Shown in pieces: positions 1 through 7,321 of a stretch of DNA of 64,000 nt. How positions within the stretch are numbered: the stretch's first letter is position 1; every line of letters starts with the position of its first letter. The notes under the pieces are model-generated. The model saw only the letters and a program-made list of their open reading frames with translations, had not been told where the DNA came from and did no database searches. Made by a program: the position numbers and the translations under genes. This DNA comes from UBA981 sp942490995 (GTDB lineage: Bacteria > Pseudomonadota > Gammaproteobacteria > Ga0077536), in the NCBI GenBank assembly GCA_942490995.1, contig CALOBG010000036.1, forward strand, positions 1 to 64,000, written 5' to 3'.

Positions 1-755
1 GTCGACTGTGCCGTTCGCCCGGGCTCCTTCAACACCTGCACCGTGGTCTCGTCCATGCGCAGGTAGCCACTTTCCAGCAAGCGATCGCGCAGCAGATTGA
101 CGAGCGGCTGGACCAGCACACCACAACGCACCATCCAGCTCGCCAGCGTCTGCCGCGGGACCTCGAAGCCGATGCGCCCGAACTGCCCGCTCTGCCGGTA
201 CAAGGGTTGCGCATCGGCGTACTTCGCCGTCGCGATGCTCGCCAGCAGCCCCGCGCTCGCCTGGCTCTTCGGCAGAGGCTGCGCCGGCATCGCCGCCGTC
301 ACCAGGTGCTGACGGCAGCACGGGCAGGCATACTTCAGCCGCTGGTGGTGCAGCACCCGGATCTGCGCCGGCACGATGTCGAGCTGCTCGCTGGTTTCCT
401 CGCCCATGACCTCGAGCGGCAGATGAGCCGGTAGGGGACGCCGGTGACCGCGGCGACGCGTATGGCCGGCGACCGGCGTGAGCGACTGCGCGTCGTCAGG
501 CGCCGCTTCCGTATCCGCCTCCACCTCGGCTTCGTTGAACAGTCCGAGTTGAGCACTATCCTCCGACACCCGTTCGCTCCTGGTGCCGAAGCGTTGTGCC
601 AGCAACAACCGCATCTGCGTACGCAGTCGCTCGATCTCTTCCTCGCGCGCCTTCAGCGCGTCGCTGTGCGTCGCCTGCAGGTGCGCGATGATGGATTTCA
701 GTGCGTCGACGTCGTCGGGCAGCAACTCGCTTTCTGGCTTCGTCATGGTGGTCAT
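1..755 (-). CDS. tnpC: IS66 family transposase TnpC, 5' part (runs off left edge)
   Basis: This is the DDE transposase of the IS66 element, which would cut and join the element ends. An uninterrupted frame runs from an ATG at 755 to the window edge, about 251 codons of a protein usually near 500 aa. The N-terminus is a leucine-zipper-like coiled coil (residues ~10-60, ending LLLAQRFGTRSE, typical of IS66 TnpC). Next comes the IS66 zinc-finger region with CPCCRQHL. Near the edge is MDETTVQVL, which holds the first catalytic Asp. It lies 66 bp downstream of tnpB. No disruption is visible in this portion; the catalytic remainder is not in view. Confidence 0.85.
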   Translation of the reverse strand, partial: MTTMTKPESELLPDDVDALKSIIAHLQATHSDALKAREEEIERLRTQMRLLLAQRFGTRSERVSEDSAQLGLFNEAEVEADTEAAPDDAQSLTPVAGHTRRRGHRRPLPAHLPLEVMGEETSEQLDIVPAQIRVLHHQRLKYACPCCRQHLVTAAMPAQPLPKSQASAGLLASIATAKYADAQPLYRQSGQFGRIGFEVPRQTLASWMVRCGVLVQPLVNLLRDRLLESGYLRMDETTVQVLKEPGRTAQS

Positions 756-821
756 GCCTGATCCTCTCGATCGCACTTGTCCAGTCCTTCGTGCTGACCG
801 ACGAAGACGACGCTGCGAGCG

Positions 822-1178
822 TCACGCAACGTGCGTGTAATGCAGGCGTGCGTGCGGTCGCCAGTGGCGCAGATCGAAGCCGTCGAGCAGCCAGTTCAGC
901 TCTTGCCCGGTCAGCGTCAGCACAGGATCTCCGACCCGTGGCCAACGGAAGCGGTCACGCTCGAGCCGCTTCTGCCACAGCACGAAGCCATTGCGCTCCC
1001 AGTACAACACCTTCACCCGATTGCGCTTTCGGTTGGTGAACGCGAACAGGTGTTCCGACAAGGGGTCGAGCGCGAGGTCTTCTTGAACACGCACCGACAA
1101 TCCGTTGATCTGCAGCCGGAAATCGACCGGTTCCGGGCACAGGTAGACGACCGGTAAATCGTTCGGCGGGCGCATCAT
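822..1178 (-). CDS. tnpB: IS66 family protein TnpB
   Basis: This is the accessory IS66 Orf2 protein of 118 aa, the usual size. It contains the family's typical LFAFTNRKRNRVKVLYWERNGF segment (given here only as a landmark, residues ~45-65: LFAFTNRKRNR then VKVLYW) and WPRVGDPVLTL towards the C-terminus. It is required for efficient transposition in studied IS66 elements, but its biochemical role is unsettled. Its ATG overlaps the tnpA stop by 4 bases (ATGA), so translation is coupled to tnpA. Because tnpA has a premature stop upstream, coupling may be lost in this copy. The reading frame itself is intact. Confidence 0.85.
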   Translation of the reverse strand: MMRPPNDLPVVYLCPEPVDFRLQINGLSVRVQEDLALDPLSEHLFAFTNRKRNRVKVLYWERNGFVLWQKRLERDRFRWPRVGDPVLTLTGQELNWLLDGFDLRHWRPHARLHYTHVA

Positions 1179-1501
1179 CGCAGGCGCGCCGCCGCCGACC
1201 GCACCGCGTCGAGTTCGCCGCCGGCGACTTCCACCACCACCTGGTTGGGCAGTGAGATCCGATACACGGCCGACCGCAGCGGTGTTGCCTTCTCAGGCGC
1301 GAGTTGCACGCGCACAAACTGTGTGCCTGATGCCGGCCACAATCCTCGCCGGCGCAAGCGTGTCTTCGCTTCGTAAAGGGCCCCGATACTCAAGCCGTGC
1401 TCGGCAGCGTAAGTCGACAGCGGCTAGCCGAGCTCGGTGCACTTGCGCAGATGTTCGAGCCAGAGCTGCTGGCGCGGAGTTGGGGACGGCGATTTCGACA
1501 T
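1175..1501 (-). pseudogene. tnpA: IS66 tnpA with in-frame amber codon
   Basis: Reading from an ATG at 1501, which has an AAGGAG ribosome site 7 bases upstream, gives MSKSPSPTPRQQLWLEHLRK and then codon 26 is TAG (1424-1426). The frame resumes after it with PLSTYAAEHGLS, the start of the helix-turn-helix found in IS66 TnpA proteins. Homologues normally have a residue such as Gln here, so CAG to TAG is the simple explanation. The rest of the frame is open to the stop overlapping tnpB. A start at the TTG of 1393 would give only the C-terminal two thirds and lose part of the helix-turn-helix. Confidence 0.8.
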
Positions 1502-1570
1502 CACCGGCTCCTTCGCGTAAAGGAGGCCAACGTGACAGACTGTTCACTCGCTCGATAGAGCGTGGATTAC

Positions 1571-1581
1571 GGACCGCTTAC
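1571..1581 (-). repeat. Terminal inverted repeat end of the IS66 element
   Basis: On the minus strand the sequence reads GTAAGCGGTCC, matching the usual GTAAGCG start of IS66-family ends. It marks the boundary with the interrupted IS110 gene. The partner repeat lies beyond the window. Confidence 0.7.
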
Positions 1582-2004
1582 CACTGAAGGGATCGGACCA
1601 ACCTCCTGCAGGACGCTTCGAGCCAGCGGTAAATGCCTATCCAACTGGAACAGTTCCAATCCTTTACGCGCATCAACTGCATCACTCTTCGCCGCGCTTG
1701 GAAAAATCTCGTTGAATCGAGCCAGCTTCAGATTGTTGATGCTGAACAGCCGGTATCCGTGTTTTTGAACCAACGTATCAAACGGTCGTGCCCAACCGTT
1801 GTAGCCCTCCATCGCGACCAGGACTTCACCACCGTGACGGCATTGATGGCTATTGACGCGGGCAAAAAAGTCCGCAAACCCCTGCGTACCGTGGTCAACA
1901 TCAAATTCGTCCACCACCGCGCCGTCTGTTAACCCCACCGCAACACGGTGACCTCAGCAACCCACATCAATACTCACTCGGATAGCTTCCGGCAATTTGT
2001 CCAT
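1582..2004 (-). pseudogene. IS110-family transposase, truncated and interrupted
   Basis: The minus strand encodes the N-terminal DEDD (RuvC-like) domain of an IS110-family recombinase. From ATG 2004 it reads MDKLPEAIRVSIDVGC, which contains the first catalytic Asp, then a TGA (1954-1956), then GHRVAVGL in the same frame. Further on are VAMEGYNGWARPFDTLV (catalytic Glu) and KSDAVDARK (the Asp pair). The frame is cut by the IS66 end at 1581, so the C-terminal Tnp20 domain with the catalytic Ser is missing. The in-frame stop plus truncation make it non-functional. No remaining 3' part can be seen in the window. Confidence 0.8.
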
Positions 2005-2375
2005 GCGCGACCTCCCGTTTCCGATCCTCAGGAAATCATCCGCTGGTCTCGTCTACCGACTCAGCCACATCAACAAGTGATTGACACCATCCCGTTCGAC
2101 CCTGCGGATGATGCAAGACGGCGGGGGCGGCATTTCAAGTCCAGCGAACCGACTACTCGGCCACCGACACCGTAAGCCACACCCCCGCCTTCAAGTAGAT
2201 CGGTACTCAAGGTCGGGCGCCGCTACCTGCTAATTATTACGGTAGACCCCAACCAAACCAACCAAACAGGCAAAAGGCAAGAGACCTGCCACACGCGAAC
2301 CGAATACGAACCCTCTGGCTTGAGCGAATTGCGAAAGAAGCGCGTTGTGCCGTTACGGTACGGTGTGCAGGCCCG
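2005..2375. other. Non-coding leader of the IS110 remnant
   Basis: These 371 bases lie upstream of the broken IS110 transposase and downstream of the VPLPA-CTERM gene. No credible coding frame is present. In IS110-group elements the stretch upstream of the transposase carries the non-coding bridge RNA, so a decayed bridge-RNA region could be here. The element's outer boundary could not be identified. An AT-rich patch with a short CCAAC-type tandem run is at 2225-2275. Confidence 0.35.
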
Positions 2376-3086
2376 TCACGCCAGGTTGCCGCGGCGACGC
2401 CGGCCAGCGACAAGCGTCAGCGGCAGGCCGGCCCCGAGCAGCCACGCACCGGCCGGCAGCGGGACGGGTGCGTCGAAATCGACTTCGAACTCGGTCAGAT
2501 AGAGTCCGCAGCCGGCGCAGCGGGTGTAGACAAACGTGATCTCAGCAAGCGGATCGGACAAGCCGGACCAGAACAAGTTTCCTTCGCCCTGTTCAACGAC
2601 CGGGTTCACCACAGTGCCGCCCTGGATCAATTCGAGATCACCATCGACCGCGGTTGGCAGAATCGGCCCGAATAAGACGAGCTGCTCGGGGACGGACGCG
2701 TCGAGATCGGCGATATGCAGCCGAAGGCTGTACCACGGCTGACTGAACCTCAGAAAAATGCGGATCGGGGACGGGTTGTCGACGGACAGGAGCAGCGCGG
2801 CGTTGGGCTCGGCAGCATCCGGCCGAAACGGGATGCTTCCCGCAACGTGTAACGTCACCTCTGCCCCGTTCGACAGCAGGGTACTCGCCGTAACGCCAGG
2901 AGCCGGTCCAATCCACGAAAAATCACTGATGATGGCAGCCCCGGCATCGGAGCTGAGCAGCCAGGTGAGCGCCAATGTGAGCAGAAAGCGGTGGGACTTG
3001 CTCGCCGCATGGCTCGACCGCGCCATCACCGCTTGGGCCGAATACCCGCAGGTGTCGGCCGGGTAGGGTTTCCGAACAATCTCCAT
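2376..3086 (-). CDS. VPLPA-CTERM sorting domain exported protein
   Basis: A 236-aa exported protein of unknown function. A basic N-terminal stretch is followed by a hydrophobic signal segment (FLLTLALTWLLSS, then DAGAA). The C-terminus has VPLPAGAWLLGAGLPL, a transmembrane stretch, then RRRRG. This tripartite tail is the VPLPA variant of the PEP-CTERM signal, handled by an exosortase that moves the protein to the outer surface, often with exopolysaccharide. The body looks beta-rich and has a CAGCG pair near the end. The start is placed at ATG 3086 because AGGGAG lies 6 bases upstream; a GTG at 3101 lies before that site. No exosortase gene is in the window. Confidence 0.75.
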   Translation of the reverse strand: MEIVRKPYPADTCGYSAQAVMARSSHAASKSHRFLLTLALTWLLSSDAGAAIISDFSWIGPAPGVTASTLLSNGAEVTLHVAGSIPFRPDAAEPNAALLLSVDNPSPIRIFLRFSQPWYSLRLHIADLDASVPEQLVLFGPILPTAVDGDLELIQGGTVVNPVVEQGEGNLFWSGLSDPLAEITFVYTRCAGCGLYLTEFEVDFDAPVPLPAGAWLLGAGLPLTLVAGRRRRGNLA

Positions 3087-3346
3087 GCGGCACTCCCTCA
3101 CGATTGATTACATGTTCACATCGTGCCACAGGCAAATGCGCGCGGCCCCACGCAGGCACCACCCGCGTCATTTACAGTCTACGGTATCGAAATTGCCCCT
3201 GCCGGAGCTGCCGGGAACCGATACGAAAATTGACAATGCCATCACCGCGCCATCGGTCGGAGCTTCATCTGCTTGTCGCGCAACGAAGTTTCCATCGCGC
3301 CCAGGACGTGCAGGTAGTTTTGCGCGATCGGCGTCTTCCTTCGCAA

Positions 3347-3937
3347 CTAGCTGGTAGCGGCCCCGAAAATCTCCATTCTGGCGAGAAACTTGTTGACGTC
3401 ATGGCTGAGCATGACCATGTCGAACTTGTTACCTTCGCGATCGCGCACGTGTTCGCTCAGCATCGCTTCGGCATGGAAACCGAGATCCTCGAACAGTGCG
3501 ACCGCCGCGACCTGGTCTGCGGTCATACACGCGGTCAGTTTTTCCACCCCCAGTCCCAGCGCGATGGAGAAACACTCGTGCATCAGTACACGCCCGATAC
3601 CCTTGCCGCGCATCGCCGCGTCGACCACGATGCGCATTTCGCCAACGTGTGGCGACCATGACAGTTCGTCCCGAATTATCGCGATACAGCCGTACACGTC
3701 CCCGTCCCGTAGTGCGAGCAGCGTGGTTATGCTGCCGTCTTCGAGACTCTTCAACCACGCCGCCATGACCTTGGGCTCGGTGATATCGCGGCGCATGAAT
3801 AACAAATCGTGCGGCGGCAGATCTCGGGCGAACCTGGACACCGCCGCTTCGTCCGCGGCGGTCATGTAGCGTATTTCGAACGCATCGTCCGCCACTGTCA
3901 CGGTGCGTGGTAAATCTCTGCTGACTTTTTTGTTCAT
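3347..3937 (-). CDS. GNAT family N-acetyltransferase
   Basis: A 196-aa acetyltransferase of the GNAT fold. The acetyl-CoA pyrophosphate loop is visible as MRIVVDAAMRGKGIGRVLMHE (landmark: AMRGKGIGRVL, the R/Q-x-x-G-x-G pattern) around residues 120-135. The substrate is unknown. The ATG at 3937 overlaps the phaC stop by 4 bases (ATGA), so it is the third gene of a coupled operon with the PhaE-like protein and phaC. The context suggests regulation of, or a side reaction linked to, storage-polymer metabolism, but this is inference only. Confidence 0.8.
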   Translation of the reverse strand: MNKKVSRDLPRTVTVADDAFEIRYMTAADEAAVSRFARDLPPHDLLFMRRDITEPKVMAAWLKSLEDGSITTLLALRDGDVYGCIAIIRDELSWSPHVGEMRIVVDAAMRGKGIGRVLMHECFSIALGLGVEKLTACMTADQVAAVALFEDLGFHAEAMLSEHVRDREGNKFDMVMLSHDVNKFLARMEIFGAATS

Positions 3938-5025
3938 TCGGAGCGTCTCCCTAACCAGGCATCGAGTTTCGGCCACATCCGTCGTGGCGCATTGGGTCCG
4001 GTCACGACGCTGAGATGTCCGCCCTTGAGGACCACTTCTTCCTTGTCCTGTGACCCGACCATTTCGATCAGCGGTTTCGATGCACCGCGGGGCACGAGAT
4101 GATCGTGCTCGGCAATGACGTGCAGGATCGGAACAGTGATATTGCTGAGCCGCACCGGTATCCCACCCAGCGTGAACTTGTCGTTCAGCAGTCGATTCTC
4201 CGACAGCAGTTCGGTGATAAGCTGGCGCATATAGCCACCCGGCAGGGGCAGCGTGTCGGATGCCCAGCCGTCGAACCTGCGGTAATGGGTGACGTAATTG
4301 TCGTCCCACATGTTGTCCCATAAGCGGATTTGCTCGGCAATCGCAGTCACCGGCCGCAACATCGACGCCCCCATGAGAAATGCCTCGCCGGGAAAGTTGC
4401 CGTTCACATCGATGTAGAGATCGACATTGAAGTTTTGCGGATCGGCGAGATTGCGGTGCAGGGTCATGTGCTCGAAATCGATCGGCGTGGTGAAACACAC
4501 GAGGTTCGCCAGCGGTCCGTCCGCCGGCGCCACGGCGGCATAACACGAGGACATCAGACCGGCGGCGCAGTAGCCGATCAGTGACACCTGTGATTCACCG
4601 GAGTCCCGCAATACCCGATCGATGGCATCGGGAATGAACTTCAGAACGTAATCATCAAACGTCAGCTTCGACTCGTTGGCATCCGGGGCCAGCCAGTCAA
4701 GCATGTAGACGTCGTACCCGGCCTGCAGCAGAAACTCGACCAGGCTGAGGCCGGGATGCATGTCCATGCCGTAACCGTGGTTGGACGGCGCCATGACCAG
4801 CAGCACCGGAATGCGATAAACCTCTTCCGACTGCGGCGTGTAGTGCAGCACGCGCTGCGTGCCGCGCCGATGGAGTACCCGTTTCGGCGTCATGCCGACC
4901 GGCGGTTCGGGCGCGGTGAGGTAATCAATGCCCTTTACCGTGCGCCGAAACGCACGCTGGATTTCGTCGCGGAAGCGCGAGGTGATCGGGACGTCCGGGG
5001 TTTCGGCTGTTTGCGTTGAACTCAT
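3934..5025 (-). CDS. phaC: Poly(3-hydroxyalkanoate) synthase, class III type PhaC
   Basis: Polymerises (R)-3-hydroxyacyl-CoA into polyhydroxyalkanoate on the granule surface. At 363 aa it has class III size rather than the ~590 aa of class I. The lipase-like box GYCAAG gives the catalytic Cys153. Asp308 (AEHDHLVP) and His337 (KGGHLSVV) complete the triad. WDNMWDD and the following motif are typical of the family. Both ends overlap neighbours by 4 bases (PhaE-like gene upstream, GNAT downstream), so the three are one transcription and translation unit. Class III enzymes need a PhaE partner; the only candidate here is unusually short. Confidence 0.9.
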   Translation of the reverse strand: MSSTQTAETPDVPITSRFRDEIQRAFRRTVKGIDYLTAPEPPVGMTPKRVLHRRGTQRVLHYTPQSEEVYRIPVLLVMAPSNHGYGMDMHPGLSLVEFLLQAGYDVYMLDWLAPDANESKLTFDDYVLKFIPDAIDRVLRDSGESQVSLIGYCAAGLMSSCYAAVAPADGPLANLVCFTTPIDFEHMTLHRNLADPQNFNVDLYIDVNGNFPGEAFLMGASMLRPVTAIAEQIRLWDNMWDDNYVTHYRRFDGWASDTLPLPGGYMRQLITELLSENRLLNDKFTLGGIPVRLSNITVPILHVIAEHDHLVPRGASKPLIEMVGSQDKEEVVLKGGHLSVVTGPNAPRRMWPKLDAWLGRRSE

Positions 5026-5405
5026 GATTTGGCCTCCGCAGGCGGTGGTGTATAGCGCTTCGTGCGTTTTACGCGCGGGGCGGCGCCGAGTTTTTCCTGC
5101 TCGGTCCCGGCCACGCGTTCAACGGCGTCGGCAACGCGGGTGAGTTGCTCTTCCATTGCCTGCAGACGGTCGCCGAGCGCGGTAAAATCGTCTTTGGTCG
5201 GCAGGTTCAGCGCGTCGAAATAGCGCCCAAGCATTTCCTGGCTCACTTTCTGCATCTTCAGCGACACGCCGAGTACGCGGTTCATTTCGCGGCTGAATTC
5301 ACCTTTCGCCATGGTCTCCGTGGCCATGGCGTTTGCGCCTTTTTCCCACTGCGTCAGCATTTCTCGCCACATCGCGAGGGGATCTTTCGGGTAGTTACCG
5401 CTCAT
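5022..5405 (-). CDS. Short PhaE-like PHA synthase subunit
   Basis: A 127-aa protein placed directly before phaC with a 4-base overlap. A helical segment (LKMQKVSQEMLGRYFDAL) is followed by NLPTKDDFTALGDRLQAM, which resembles the C-terminal heptad region of PhaE and PhaR, where the sequence NLP introduces a coiled coil. The tail is Lys/Pro-rich (RVKRTKRYTPPPAE). Usual PhaE is ~340-360 aa and PhaR ~190 aa, so this is a minimal version, or a phasin-like protein serving the same role. The start is supported by GGGAG ahead of ATG 5405. Assignment to the PhaE/PhaR group rests on position and this motif. Confidence 0.6.
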   Translation of the reverse strand: MSGNYPKDPLAMWREMLTQWEKGANAMATETMAKGEFSREMNRVLGVSLKMQKVSQEMLGRYFDALNLPTKDDFTALGDRLQAMEEQLTRVADAVERVAGTEQEKLGAAPRVKRTKRYTPPPAEAKS

Positions 5406-5419
5406 AAATACTCCCTATT

Positions 5420-5559
5420 CAGGCTATTAAAAATTACGCGGATGCCGTTTAGGGCGTTGCGCACTCGCCTTCGGTGCTCATTTATCCGCATAAACTTCGC
5501 TCCTCGTCTCGCGCGCGCCTTGTAACCGGCGTTCCTCGTTCACGTTTTTCATCACCCTG
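5420..5559 (-). repeat. 140-bp interspersed repeat, full copy A
   Basis: Read on the minus strand it starts CAGGGTGATGAAAAACGT, runs through GCGCGAGACGAGGA and TAAATGAG, and ends AATTTTTAATAGCCTG. This matches the repeat at 15396-15536 along its whole length with scattered mismatches, including similar inverted ends. It fills the gap between the patatin gene (stop at 5561) and the PhaE-like gene, and sits one base after the patatin stop codon. It has no coding potential. Confidence 0.75.
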
Positions 5560-5560
5560 A

Positions 5561-7018
5561 TTATTGGTAATGTCTCCGCGCGTCATGGTGCTTATGACGC
5601 TGCAGAATGTCGGCCAGAGTCCGGCCGATTTGCGTCGACAGGCGGATCTGCTCCACCAACGGCCACGTCGAACGCTGCCCGTCAATGTACAGTTCTTCCA
5701 TTTCGAGGGTCGTCAGGTGCCCAAGGACTTTGCGCGGATCGACGAGTCTGAAGGACGGTACGATATTGATATCCCCTGAATATTCCTGCGCATACAGGGA
5801 ATAAAAAATATTGAACGCCTTGCTGACCTCCGGCGCGCCGCGCAGACAGCGGCGCGAGAACTGCTCGCCGGCGCGCAGCCACTCGCGGTTCGCCTGGCGC
5901 CAGATTTTTTTGACCGCGGCGGGACCCGGCCACAATTCGTCGCTTTTCATCAACGCCAGGGCAACCGGGTTAGCCTGGCTGACGATGTAATGATTGACGC
6001 CGTAGATCCGCGCGAGACGTTTTGCCGGCAGGTCGTCGGTGACGGCGCCATCGACCCATTGGCTCCCCGGCAGATATGGCTGCGACTCACCATGGACGTT
6101 TTTCGCCGTGAGCGTGACCGGCGGAAAAACCCCCGGTACCGCGCACGACGCCAGGATCGCGGAACGGACAAACACGTTCGGGGAGGTGATCGCGTTCATC
6201 AACCGGGATGACTGGTGCTGCTCCACGGTCGCAACTGTAACGTTGATCATGCGCCCGGTCTTTTGCCAGGCCTCCTGAAACGTCAGATCCGGTATCACGC
6301 GGGCGAGAACGCGGTGCACGTCGGCCTCGGCGATTTTCGGGCGACCGACCGATGACGTCGGCAGCTCGAACGCGGCCTCCGAAATCAAGCCCAGCGCGCC
6401 GGCGTCAAAAAACGATCGCAGTTCATCGTCGGAGTTGGTACCCAGCACCCCTGCGATCACCGCCCCGCCGCTCGACCCGGAAATGACCGTCGGCAGCAGC
6501 GCCTCGTTGAACAGGGTTTTGATCACACTGGAATGAAAATGAACCAGCGAGCCCGCACCACTCAACATCAGCGCGGAGCGACCGTAGCAATGGTCCGCGC
6601 GCTTGAAAAAGTCCAGCCGATCCGCGGCCGAAATGACGTGTTCGGGCAGCGCGGCGATGTGCTCGAGACTGCGCGTCAATTCGTCGATGTAATCGACAAT
6701 CAGCTGCTTGGTGCCGATTTTTGCGACTTCGTACAGGGCGCGGCGGCCCATGCCGCCCATGTTGCCGTGGATACCTTCGTTGAGCGCGAACAGCAGACCC
6801 GTATTGTCGCCCGCATTCCGCAGCGAGCGCAGCGCGTCGAGACGGCGTGCAATATCGGCGTGATCGTAACTGTGCGACGCTTCGGTAAGTTTCCAGGTGT
6901 CCTTACCGGACAGCCGATCGTGCTCGAGCGCCGCTGCTTTCCAGTCAGCATAGCTGGCGGCGGCGGCCAGTTGTTCCTCTACGTCGATCAACTGTCGGAC
7001 GGTACTGCGGGACGACAT
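5561..7018 (-). CDS. Patatin-like phospholipase with DUF3336-type N-terminus
   Basis: A 485-aa lipid hydrolase. Residues ~1-140 resemble the DUF3336 region that precedes patatin in triacylglycerol lipases (YDHADIARRLDALRSLRN...). The patatin core follows: an oxyanion loop SGAGSLVHFH, the nucleophile elbow GSSGG with Ser183, and the second dyad residue Asp323 in WVDGAVTDDLP. No signal peptide is seen, so it is probably cytosolic or peripheral, acting on stored neutral lipid, phospholipid or granules. The start has GGAGG 6 bases upstream. It lies upstream of the PHA genes on the same strand, separated by a 140-bp repeat, and could act in storage-lipid turnover. Confidence 0.85.
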   Translation of the reverse strand: MSSRSTVRQLIDVEEQLAAAASYADWKAAALEHDRLSGKDTWKLTEASHSYDHADIARRLDALRSLRNAGDNTGLLFALNEGIHGNMGGMGRRALYEVAKIGTKQLIVDYIDELTRSLEHIAALPEHVISAADRLDFFKRADHCYGRSALMLSGAGSLVHFHSSVIKTLFNEALLPTVISGSSGGAVIAGVLGTNSDDELRSFFDAGALGLISEAAFELPTSSVGRPKIAEADVHRVLARVIPDLTFQEAWQKTGRMINVTVATVEQHQSSRLMNAITSPNVFVRSAILASCAVPGVFPPVTLTAKNVHGESQPYLPGSQWVDGAVTDDLPAKRLARIYGVNHYIVSQANPVALALMKSDELWPGPAAVKKIWRQANREWLRAGEQFSRRCLRGAPEVSKAFNIFYSLYAQEYSGDINIVPSFRLVDPRKVLGHLTTLEMEELYIDGQRSTWPLVEQIRLSTQIGRTLADILQRHKHHDARRHYQ

Positions 7019-7321
7019 GCACGCCTCCGATGGCTGCGAGGTGGCGTCATTGGTGAGTATAAGTTACCGCGAATCGAATGCTTTGCCACTCAGTAAAGGT
7101 AACGGTCGCGATCGCAGGCCCGTCTTCAACCGTGTCGGCCGTGCTGGTTCGCAGCGCTCCTGGTAGTCTCCGAGGCGGTCGTCGATGACAGCAGCGCCCA
7201 CCTGTCCGGACAGGATAATGGGGACATTCCACCTTTCTGAGTCGCGCGCGTGCGGGTGTCCGGAGCCACTAATCGCGAAAAGCCGTATATTGAGCTTACG
7301 CGATCAGGAATGGAGACCCGC
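7019..7321. other. Divergent intergenic region
   Basis: About 300 bases between the patatin gene (minus) and the CoA-transferase gene (plus). It must hold both promoters. A TATACT sequence read on the minus strand near 7055 could be a -10 element for the patatin gene, but no convincing -35 was found. No coding frame or repeat was seen. Confidence 0.3.

Larger units (their letters stand above)
1..1581 (-). mobile_element. IS66-family insertion sequence, partial
   Basis: Three minus-strand frames in the order tnpA, tnpB, tnpC match the IS66 layout, and the element runs off the left edge. The outer end is set at 1581: read on the minus strand it starts GTAAGCGGTCC, the form of an IS66 terminal repeat. 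It inserted into an IS110-type transposase gene, whose reading frame stops making sense exactly at 1581/1582. The tnpA frame has a nonsense codon, so the copy is probably immobile. The other end and the target duplication are outside the window. Confidence 0.85.

Noticed and set aside
1951..1960. In-frame TGA after Cys in the IS110 transposase as a possible selenocysteine codon
   Set aside because: A short stem (CACCG/CGGTG) follows, but its loop is only ~9 bases past the TGA, too close for a bacterial SECIS, and the gene is already truncated. A nonsense mutation is simpler.
3241..3346. Short frame KTPIAQNYLHVLGAMETSLRD downstream of the GNAT gene
   Set aside because: Only ~30 codons, no start codon with a ribosome site, and no support from context; may be a trace of a lost gene, but cannot be claimed.
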